Source of the DNA: Candidatus Methylospira mobilis | GTDB taxonomy: Bacteria; Pseudomonadota; Gammaproteobacteria; Methylococcales; Methylococcaceae | Length of the DNA stretch: 64,000 bases | Direction of reading: 5' to 3' | Assembly (NCBI RefSeq): GCF_009498235.1 | Contig: NZ_CP044205.1 | Location: 3,473,389 to 3,537,388 of the forward strand | In this document: positions 54,183 to 61,489 of the stretch, in pieces | Layout: each line of letters opens with the position of its first letter | Position numbering within the stretch: the stretch's first letter is position 1 | Position numbers and translations under genes: made by a program | The notes under the pieces: model-generated | Databases searched by the model: none | What the model was told of the DNA's origin: nothing | Seen by the model: the letters and a program-made list of their open reading frames with translations, nothing else

Positions 54183-54282
54183 GTTCTCCCGCCAATGTTG
54201 GCGAGATGAACACGGGCAAAGGCGTCCTGCAGTAATTCACATCGTTTTCGATGGGGATTACGCATGGAGGCCTTTTTTTTTT
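54183..54282 (+). promoter_or_regulatory. ANTAR-type antiterminator leader with intrinsic terminator
   Basis: Hairpin P1 (54183-54211) ends in a hexaloop AATGTT closed by GCC/GGC; hairpin P2 (54214-54227) has hexaloop AAAGGC closed by GGGC/GTCC. Both loops have A at position 1 and G at position 4, the signature recognised by ANTAR proteins such as NasR and NasT. The 3' arm of P2 overlaps the 5' arm of a long terminator hairpin (54220-54273: AGGCGTCCTGC.GTAAT..CATCG pairing with CGATG..ATTAC.GCATGGAGGCCT) followed by ten T residues (54273-54282). Folding P2 would prevent the terminator. The downstream gene encodes the NasS-type sensor that normally holds NasT. Confidence 0.75.
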
Positions 54283-54327
54283 GCGCCGTTTTTTTGTGAT
54301 ACAGAGTCTTTTTGATCGGGGCGTCGG

Positions 54328-55566
54328 ATGAATATTGACGGATTAAAGTTAAAACTGGGCTTTGTGCCACTGAATGATTGCGCACCCCTGGTTATCGCGC
54401 TGGAAAAGGGGTTTTTCAGAAACCATGGGCTGGATGTCTCCCTGGTCAAGGAAGCCTCATGGGCCAATATCCGGGACAAGGTCAGCGTCGGCATGCTGGA
54501 TGGCGCGCAAATGCTGGCGGGCATGCCCCTGGCTGCAACGTTGGGCATGGAAGCCATGGGGCAGGCCATGATTACCGGCTTCACCATGAGCCTGAACGGT
54601 AACGCCGTCACAGTATCCAACGCCCTCTACGCCCGGCTGCAACAACTGGATGCGGAAGCGCTTGCCGTCCGCCCGCTCAGCGCAACGACGCTGCATCGAC
54701 TGGTCGTACAGGATAAAGCGGATGGACGGCCGCCGTTGCGCGCAGCAATCGTATATCCATCATCGACCCATAATTATCTGTTGCGTTATTGGCTGGCCTC
54801 TTCCGGAATCGATCCCGACCGCGACATGGAACTGGTGGTGGTTCCTCCACCGCATATGACAGGCCAGCTGCGCGATGGGCGTATTGACATGTGTTGCGTC
54901 GGCGAACCGTGGAACACGCGCGCAGTCGCTGAAGGTATCGGTCATGTGCTGATCGCCAGTTACGAAATCTGGAACAACCACCCGGAGAAGGTTTTTGCGG
55001 TTACCCGGCAATGGTCGCACCGGCACCCAGAAGTACACCGCACGCTGATCATGGCATTGCTCGAAGCGACTCGCTGGCTCGATGTGCCTGAAAACCGTCG
55101 CGAAGCAAGCGAAATTCTTAGCCGGCGCGCCTATCTGAACGTGGATGCCAGACTGTTGCGTAACGGTCTGGAGGGCGCATTCCGCTATTCGCTGGGGGAC
55201 GAGCCGGCCGCCCTGCCCGACTTCCATGTATTTCATCGCTATGCCGCCAATCTCCCCTGGTTATCCCATGCCGAATGGATCGTTACCCAAATGATACGCT
55301 GGGGACAGCTGCCATCGACGCTGGACGTCAAGGAAGCGGCTGCGGAAGTTTTTCGTCCCGACATTTATCGCGAAGCGGCAAGCGCCATGGGGATTGCCAC
55401 GCCGCCGGAAAATATCAAGCCGGAAGGCGCCCATACACAAAACTGGCTGCTGACCACGCCATCGGACACTTTTACGATGGGCGCCGACTGTTTTTTCGAT
55501 CGCGGCCCGTTCGACCGCGAACGCTCAAACACCTGCCTCGCTGGTTTGGCGCAACAAAAGCAATGA
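54328..55566 (+). CDS. nasS: NasS-like cytoplasmic nitrate sensor
   Basis: A 412-residue protein related to nitrate-binding NrtA proteins (LGFVPLNDCAPLVIALEKGFF; HPEKVF; CCVGEPWNTRAV) but with no signal peptide, so cytoplasmic. NasS binds nitrate or nitrite and releases the ANTAR antiterminator NasT, which then allows read-through of leader terminators. Its place right behind an ANTAR-type leader fits. nasT is not in the window and must be elsewhere if the circuit works. ATG 54328 is preceded by GGGGCG. It ends 37 bases before nrtA. Confidence 0.82.
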   Translation: MNIDGLKLKLGFVPLNDCAPLVIALEKGFFRNHGLDVSLVKEASWANIRDKVSVGMLDGAQMLAGMPLAATLGMEAMGQAMITGFTMSLNGNAVTVSNALYARLQQLDAEALAVRPLSATTLHRLVVQDKADGRPPLRAAIVYPSSTHNYLLRYWLASSGIDPDRDMELVVVPPPHMTGQLRDGRIDMCCVGEPWNTRAVAEGIGHVLIASYEIWNNHPEKVFAVTRQWSHRHPEVHRTLIMALLEATRWLDVPENRREASEILSRRAYLNVDARLLRNGLEGAFRYSLGDEPAALPDFHVFHRYAANLPWLSHAEWIVTQMIRWGQLPSTLDVKEAAAEVFRPDIYREAASAMGIATPPENIKPEGAHTQNWLLTTPSDTFTMGADCFFDRGPFDRERSNTCLAGLAQQKQ

Positions 55567-55603
55567 CATTACCACGACAACCACTGCAATCAAAAGGTTA
55601 ACC

Positions 55604-56893
55604 ATGAACAGCGACGCAAACGACACGATCCAGCCTGACGGTGCTCCGGAATCGGCTTCCCGCCGTAATTTTCTGAAAAACAGCGGGCTTCTATTGGGAA
55701 CCGGGGCAGCCTTAAGCGTGACCGGGCCATTATGCCTGAGCCGGTCGGCATGGGCTGCCGGTTCCGATGCTCCGGAAAAAACCGAGGTCAAAATCGGCTT
55801 CATTCCTCTAACCGATTGCGCCTCGGTTGTCATGGCCGCCGAGCTGGGCCTGGATAAAAAATACGGTATCAAAATCGTACCCAGCAAGGAAGCTTCATGG
55901 GCTGCCGTCAGAGACAAGTTGATCAACGGCGAGCTGGATGCCGCCCATGTGCTGTACGGATTAATTTATGGCGTGCAGCTGGGCGTCGGCGGCCCCAAAA
56001 AGGATATGGCGGTATTGATGACGCTCAACAACAACGGTCAGGCCATCACCTTATCCAACAAGCTGCACAGAAAAGGCGTCACCGATGGCGAAAGTTTAAG
56101 CCGGTTGATAAAAGCGGAACCGCGCGAATACACGTTTGCCCATACGTTTCCCTCCGGCACGCATGCCATGTGGCTGTATTACTGGCTTGCAGCCAATGGC
56201 GTCAATCCGCTCAAGGATGTCAAAACCATTACCGTGCCGCCGCCGCAAATGGTCGCGAACATGCGCGTCGGCAGTATGGACGGTTTCTGTGTCGGCGAAC
56301 CATGGAATGAGCGAGCCATCGCCGACAAAATCGGTTTCACCGCCATAACCAGCCAGGGCATATGGAAAAATCACCCGGAAAAAGTGCTGGGCAGCACGCT
56401 CGAGTTCGCCCGGAAAAACCCCAACACCGCGCGCGCGCTGATGATGGCGGTGCTTGAGGCTTCCCGATACATCGACGACATCAAAAATCGCGAAAAGGTT
56501 GCCCTGACCATCGCAGGCAAAGCCTATGTTAACACGGCTTCGCACGTCATTCTGGGACGCCTGCAGGGAGAGTACGACAACGGCATAGGCAAAAGCTGGA
56601 AAGATCCCGATTACATGAAATTTCATGACAATGGTCTGGTGAACTTCCCTTACCTCTCCGACGGCATGTGGTTCCTTACCCAGCACCAACGCTGGGGATT
56701 ACTGAAGGATGAGCCGGATTATCCGGCCATTGCCGGACAGGTAAACCAGATCGAACTTTATAAGCAGGCCGCCAGCCAGGTGAAGGTTCCGCTGCCCGCA
56801 AACTCGATGCGTTCGTCGAAACTGATGGATGGCGTCGTCTGGGACGGCGGCAACCCGGCCGCTTATGCGGCAAGCTTTGCAATCAGGGCATGA
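55604..56893 (+). CDS. nrtA: ABC transporter nitrate-binding protein NrtA, Tat-exported
   Basis: A 429-residue periplasmic binding protein of the NrtA/CmpA family. The N-terminus has a twin-arginine signal SRRNFLKN (19-26) followed by a hydrophobic segment and an AWAAGS cleavage region (about 48-52). The binding-protein core includes VKIGFIPLTDCASVVMAAELG, FPSGTHAMWLYYWLA, FCVGEPWNERAIADK and HPEKVLG. It delivers nitrate (possibly nitrite) to NrtB. The neighbours nirB and nasA make nitrate the likely ligand rather than bicarbonate. Confidence 0.92.
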   Translation: MNSDANDTIQPDGAPESASRRNFLKNSGLLLGTGAALSVTGPLCLSRSAWAAGSDAPEKTEVKIGFIPLTDCASVVMAAELGLDKKYGIKIVPSKEASWAAVRDKLINGELDAAHVLYGLIYGVQLGVGGPKKDMAVLMTLNNNGQAITLSNKLHRKGVTDGESLSRLIKAEPREYTFAHTFPSGTHAMWLYYWLAANGVNPLKDVKTITVPPPQMVANMRVGSMDGFCVGEPWNERAIADKIGFTAITSQGIWKNHPEKVLGSTLEFARKNPNTARALMMAVLEASRYIDDIKNREKVALTIAGKAYVNTASHVILGRLQGEYDNGIGKSWKDPDYMKFHDNGLVNFPYLSDGMWFLTQHQRWGLLKDEPDYPAIAGQVNQIELYKQAASQVKVPLPANSMRSSKLMDGVVWDGGNPAAYAASFAIRA

Positions 56894-56939
56894 CCGTCGA
56901 TCTTTTACTACAACGCTACATACGAATAGAGAGTACGCC

Positions 56940-57839
56940 ATGAGCAGCCTGTCAATCAAAAAACCGGGAATGATCAATACCAGCAAACTCACGGCGGCCC
57001 CTTCGGAACCGCATGCCGCAACGATGGATGCGCCTGCGGAACAATCGGAAAACCCGGCCGCGAAATATACGGGTTTTGTATTTGAAACGCTATTCCCTCC
57101 CCTGCTGGGACTCGGGCTGTTTATCCTTGCATGGTCGATACTGGCACAAAACAGCGACGGCAGGCTACCCGGTCCCGTCAGTACCTGGTTATCGGCGCAG
57201 GAACTATTTTCCGACCCGTTTTATGACAACGGTCCCAACGACAAGGGCATAGGCTGGAATATTCTGAGTTCGCTGCAACGCGTCGGTATCGGCTTTGGTC
57301 TGGCTGCGCTGACCGGCATTCCTTTAGGTTTTCTGATCGGCCGATTCCGGTTTCTGGCGCGAATGAGCGCCCCCATTATCGGCCTGATGCGTCCGATCAG
57401 TCCCCTTGTATGGCTGCCGATCGGCCTGCTGGTTTTCAACGCGGCGCATCCGGCGGCAATCTGGGTCATCTTCATTTCCAGCATCTGGCCGATGATCATC
57501 AATACCGCCATGGGCGTACGCAGCATACCCGCGGATTATCTCAACGTCGCCAGGGTGTTGAACCTGTCCGAATGGAAGGTTTTCACCAAAATCCTGTTTC
57601 CCGCCGTGCTGCCCTACATGATGACCGGCGTACGGCTCTCCATCGGCGTGGCGTGGCTGGTGATCGTCGCGGCGGAAATGTTGACGGGCGGCGTCGGCAT
57701 CGGCTTCTGGGTATGGGACGAATGGAACAACCTCAACGTGGAACATATCCTGATTGCCATTTTCATAGTCGGAATTATCGGATTGATACTGGAGCAAACG
57801 TTGATCTGGCTGGCCGGATACATGACGCATGGCGCTTAA
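56940..57839 (+). CDS. nrtB: Nitrate ABC transporter permease NrtB
   Basis: A 299-residue permease with an N-terminal polar tail (about 45 residues) and six or so membrane helices. The family EAA-like loop is VARVLNLSEWKVFTKILFPAVLPYMMTG. Start ATG 56940 is preceded by GAGAG; the frame is open 37 codons upstream, overlapping nrtA, but that part is not permease-like. It pairs with the ATPase 57 bases downstream. Confidence 0.93.
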   Translation: MSSLSIKKPGMINTSKLTAAPSEPHAATMDAPAEQSENPAAKYTGFVFETLFPPLLGLGLFILAWSILAQNSDGRLPGPVSTWLSAQELFSDPFYDNGPNDKGIGWNILSSLQRVGIGFGLAALTGIPLGFLIGRFRFLARMSAPIIGLMRPISPLVWLPIGLLVFNAAHPAAIWVIFISSIWPMIINTAMGVRSIPADYLNVARVLNLSEWKVFTKILFPAVLPYMMTGVRLSIGVAWLVIVAAEMLTGGVGIGFWVWDEWNNLNVEHILIAIFIVGIIGLILEQTLIWLAGYMTHGA

Positions 57840-57896
57840 AAACTCGGCGGCCATGGATCTACAAATCAACTGCGGGCAATTGAGAGAGCAACACGC

Positions 57897-58694
57897 ATGA
57901 AAAACCGTTACGTACAACTCGAACAGATCGACGTTATTTTCAATACGAAGCAAGGCCGCTTTGTCGCGTTACAGAACGTCAATCTGAATATCGGCCAGGG
58001 AGAATTCGTCAGCGTGATCGGGCACTCGGGCTGCGGCAAATCGACCGTACTCAATGTCATCGCCGGGCTGTTGGACGCTACCCGCGGCGTCGCGCTGTGT
58101 GGCGACCGGGAAATCAAAGGCCCCGGACCGGAGCGGGCAGTGGTATTTCAGAATCACTCATTGCTGCCCTGGATGACCTGCCTGGAAAACGTCCATCTGG
58201 CAGTAGAACGTGTTTACGGCGGCAAGGAAAACAAGGCGCAGCTCAAACAACGCGCGTTGGACGCGCTGAACCTGGTTGGACTGACTCATGCCGAACAAAA
58301 ATATCCCCATGAAATTTCAGGCGGGATGAAGCAGCGCGTAGGCATTGCACGGGCATTATCGATGAATCCCGGCGTACTGCTGCTGGACGAGCCCTTCGGC
58401 GCGCTCGACGCCCTGACCCGCGCCCACCTGCAGGATGAACTAATGCGCATTACCGCCGCTACCGGCAGCACGGTAGTCATGGTCACTCATGATGTCGATG
58501 AAGCCGTCCTGCTATCGGACCGCATCGTGATGATGACCAATGGTCCGGCCGCCACCGTCGGAGAAATTCTGCGCGTCGAACTATCGCGTCCGCGCAACCG
58601 GTTGAAACTGGCGGACGACCCGGTTTACAACGCCTATCGGGCCGAAGTATTAAGGTTTTTATACGAACGTCACAGAAAACAAGAGGCGGCCTGA
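57897..58694 (+). CDS. nrtD: Nitrate ABC transporter ATPase
   Basis: A 265-residue ABC ATPase: Walker A GHSGCGKST (about 43-51), Q-loop FQNHSLLPW, signature ISGGMKQRVGIARAL, Walker B VLLLDEPFGALD, H-loop VTHDVDEA. It powers nitrate uptake with NrtB. There is a single ATPase gene rather than the NrtC/NrtD pair of cyanobacteria, so it would act as a homodimer. Followed by nirB after three bases. Confidence 0.94.
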   Translation: MKNRYVQLEQIDVIFNTKQGRFVALQNVNLNIGQGEFVSVIGHSGCGKSTVLNVIAGLLDATRGVALCGDREIKGPGPERAVVFQNHSLLPWMTCLENVHLAVERVYGGKENKAQLKQRALDALNLVGLTHAEQKYPHEISGGMKQRVGIARALSMNPGVLLLDEPFGALDALTRAHLQDELMRITAATGSTVVMVTHDVDEAVLLSDRIVMMTNGPAATVGEILRVELSRPRNRLKLADDPVYNAYRAEVLRFLYERHRKQEAA

Positions 58695-58697
58695 GCG

Positions 58698-61160
58698 ATG
58701 AAACTTGTAAACGGTATGCCAATGAAAGAAAAACTCGTCCTGGTCGGCAACGGCATGGCCGGCGTGCGAACGCTGGAAGAGCTGTTAAAGCTGGCGCCCG
58801 ATAAATACGATATCAGCGTATTCGGCGAGGAGCCTCACGGTAATTACAACCGCATTCTGTTGTCGCCGGTGTTGGCCGGCGACAAGAGTTTTGCCGAAAT
58901 CGTCACCCACGATGCGGACTGGTACCGTAAAAACGGCATCACGCTGTATAAAGGCGACAAGATCGTCGCCATTGATCGTAAAAAACGGCGCGTGCAATCT
59001 GAAAACGGCGTCGAACTGGAATATGACAGGCTGCTGCTGGCAACCGGCTCCAAACCCTTTATACTGCCGATCCCCGGTCATGATCTGGACGGCGTAATCG
59101 GCTTTCGCGACATCCACGATGTAAACCGGATGCTGCAGGCCGCAGCGCCCGGCAAACATGCCGTCGTTATCGGCGGCGGCCTGTTGGGCCTGGAAGCCGC
59201 CAACGGACTGAAAAAGCGCGGGATGACGGTTACCGTGGTACATCTGCTGGATACGTTGATGGAACGCCAGCTGGACAAAGCCGCCGCCGATCTGCTCAAG
59301 CATGAACTGGAGTCGACCGGGCTGCGATTCCACATGCCCGCGCAAACCGAAGCCATACTGGGCGAACCTTGCGTAACCGGAATTCGCTTCAAGGACGGCA
59401 TCGAACTCACGGCCGATCTGGTGGTCATGTCGGTAGGCATCAAACCCAACATCGAACTGGCCAAATCCTGCGGTATTTATTGCGAACGCGGCATTATCGT
59501 CAGTGATACGCTGCAGACTTTCGACCCCGCCATTTATGCGGTCGGCGAATGCGTGCAACATCGCGGCAGCCTGTTCGGACTGGTCGCCCCCCTGTTCGAG
59601 CAAGCCAGGGTTTGCTCCAACCATTTGGCCGAGTACGGTATCGCCCGGTATCAAGGCTCGATCACATCGACCAAACTCAAGGTTACCGGTATCGACCTTT
59701 TTTCCGCCGGTGAATTTCAAGGCGGTGAAAACCATGAAACGTTGACTCTGCAGGACCCGGCGCGCGGTATCTATAAAAAACTGGTGCTTCAGGACAACCG
59801 CATCAAGGGCGCCGTGCTGTATGGCGATACCGTCGATGGCGCCTGGTATTTTCAGTTGATGCGCGAATCCGCCGATATTTCAGCATTTCGCGAATCGATA
59901 CTGTTTGGGCAGGCCCATGTGGGGGATTCCGGGTACGGTAATGAAAACAAGGCGGTCAATCTGCCCGATAGCGCGGAAATCTGCGGTTGCAATGGCGTTT
60001 GCAAGGGCGATGTCGTCAAGGCCATAGTCGAAAAGAAGCTCTATACATTGGAAGAAGTGCGCGCCCACACCAAGGCTTCATCTTCCTGCGGCTCCTGTAC
60101 CGGACTGGTCGAGCAGATACTGGCCAGCACGCTGGGCGGCGATTACTCGACCGCGCCATCGAAGCAGGCCTTATGCGCCTGTACCGCGCTCACGCACGAT
60201 GAAGTCCGGGCCGCCATCAGTAGCGCCGCATACCAAACAATTCGGGACGCTATGGCGGGAATGGAATGGAAAACGCCGGACGGCTGTTCTTCCTGTCGTC
60301 CGGCGTTGAACTATTATCTGTTGTGCCGCTGGCCCGGAGAATACCGGGACGATGCGCAATCCCGGTTTATCAATGAAAGAACGCACGCCAACATCCAGAA
60401 GGATGGCACCTATTCGGTAGTTCCGCGTATCTGGGGCGGCGTCACCAATTCGCATGAGCTGCGCGCCATTGCCGATGTCGCCGATAAATATGAAGTACCT
60501 ACCGTCAAGATCACCGGCGGGCAGCGCATCGATCTGCTCGGCATCAAAAAGCAGGACTTGCCGGGGATATGGCGCGATCTGAACCAAGCCGGCTTCGTAT
60601 CCGGTCACGCCTACGGCAAATCGCTGCGCACGGTAAAAACCTGCGTCGGCAAGGATTGGTGCCGGTTTGGAACCCAGGACTCTACCGGACTCGGCATTCA
60701 GGTCGAAAAAATGACCTGGGGCAGCTGGACGCCGCATAAATTCAAAATCGCGGTATCCGGTTGCCCGCGCAACTGCGCAGAGGCAACGATCAAGGATCTG
60801 GGGGTAGTCTGTGTGGATTCAGGATACGAAATACACGTTGGCGGTAATGGCGGCATCAAGGTGCGCGTGACCGATTTACTGGTAAAAGTCGCGACCGAAG
60901 CGGAAGTGCTCGAATACACCGGCGCTTTCATGCAGCTTTACCGGGAGGAAGCACGGTATCTGGAACGTACCGCGCCGTGGATCGAAAGGGTGGGACTGGC
61001 CTACGTCAAACATCGCATCGTCGACGATCGACGGGGACGCGAAGCATTGTATCAAGGCTTTGTCGCGGCGCAGCAAAACGCTCAAATCGACCCATGGGCC
61101 GAACTGGCCGGAAATACCGAATACTGCCGGCAACTGGCGCCTTTAACTCTCCCGGTTTAA
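58698..61160 (+). CDS. nirB: NAD(P)H-dependent assimilatory nitrite reductase large subunit
   Basis: Reduces nitrite to ammonium with six electrons in the cytoplasm. Domain order in the 820 residues: FAD/NAD(P)H pyridine nucleotide reductase (about 10-380, LVGNGMAGVRTLEELL and VVIGGGLLGLEAANGLKK); BFD-type [2Fe-2S] site (CGCNGVCKGDVV and SSCGSCTGLVEQ, about 430-485) and a second BFD-like part; siroheme/[4Fe-4S] reductase domain (about 550-790) with TCVGKDWCRFGTQDS and SGCPRNCAEA, the cluster Cys residues. All cofactor motifs look intact. ATG 58698 lies three bases after the transporter ATPase; ATG 58722 (MKEKLVLVG) is an alternative. Confidence 0.95.
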   Translation: MKLVNGMPMKEKLVLVGNGMAGVRTLEELLKLAPDKYDISVFGEEPHGNYNRILLSPVLAGDKSFAEIVTHDADWYRKNGITLYKGDKIVAIDRKKRRVQSENGVELEYDRLLLATGSKPFILPIPGHDLDGVIGFRDIHDVNRMLQAAAPGKHAVVIGGGLLGLEAANGLKKRGMTVTVVHLLDTLMERQLDKAAADLLKHELESTGLRFHMPAQTEAILGEPCVTGIRFKDGIELTADLVVMSVGIKPNIELAKSCGIYCERGIIVSDTLQTFDPAIYAVGECVQHRGSLFGLVAPLFEQARVCSNHLAEYGIARYQGSITSTKLKVTGIDLFSAGEFQGGENHETLTLQDPARGIYKKLVLQDNRIKGAVLYGDTVDGAWYFQLMRESADISAFRESILFGQAHVGDSGYGNENKAVNLPDSAEICGCNGVCKGDVVKAIVEKKLYTLEEVRAHTKASSSCGSCTGLVEQILASTLGGDYSTAPSKQALCACTALTHDEVRAAISSAAYQTIRDAMAGMEWKTPDGCSSCRPALNYYLLCRWPGEYRDDAQSRFINERTHANIQKDGTYSVVPRIWGGVTNSHELRAIADVADKYEVPTVKITGGQRIDLLGIKKQDLPGIWRDLNQAGFVSGHAYGKSLRTVKTCVGKDWCRFGTQDSTGLGIQVEKMTWGSWTPHKFKIAVSGCPRNCAEATIKDLGVVCVDSGYEIHVGGNGGIKVRVTDLLVKVATEAEVLEYTGAFMQLYREEARYLERTAPWIERVGLAYVKHRIVDDRRGREALYQGFVAAQQNAQIDPWAELAGNTEYCRQLAPLTLPV

Positions 61161-61164
61161 GCTC

Positions 61165-61476
61165 ATGAACAACGAATGGATTTATATAGCAGCGCTCGAT
61201 GAAATTCCCAGACAAGGCGCGCGGGTGATTGAAACCGGCCATGGCGACATCGCGGTGTTTCGCACACTGTCCGATCAGGTGTTTGCATTGCGGGATCACT
61301 GTCCGCATCAAGGAGGCCCTCTATCGCAAGGGATAGTGCATGGCGAAAAAGTGACCTGTCCGCTGCACAACTGGGTGATCGAATTGAACTCGGGCGTAGC
61401 GGTTGCGCCGGATGAAGGATGTGCGCAACGCTATGCGGTAAAGGTGGAGCATATGCAAGTATTCGTCGCTTTGTAG
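61165..61476 (+). CDS. nirD: Nitrite reductase small subunit NirD (Rieske-like)
   Basis: A 103-residue Rieske-fold protein. The [2Fe-2S] ligand pattern is complete: CPHQGGPLSQG and CPLHNWVIEL (C-x-H and C-x2-H), although many NirD proteins lack it. It passes electrons to, or stabilises, NirB. Four bases after nirB; followed by nasA after 13 bases. Confidence 0.93.
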   Translation: MNNEWIYIAALDEIPRQGARVIETGHGDIAVFRTLSDQVFALRDHCPHQGGPLSQGIVHGEKVTCPLHNWVIELNSGVAVAPDEGCAQRYAVKVEHMQVFVAL

Positions 61477-61489
61477 TGCGCGCCCCGCC

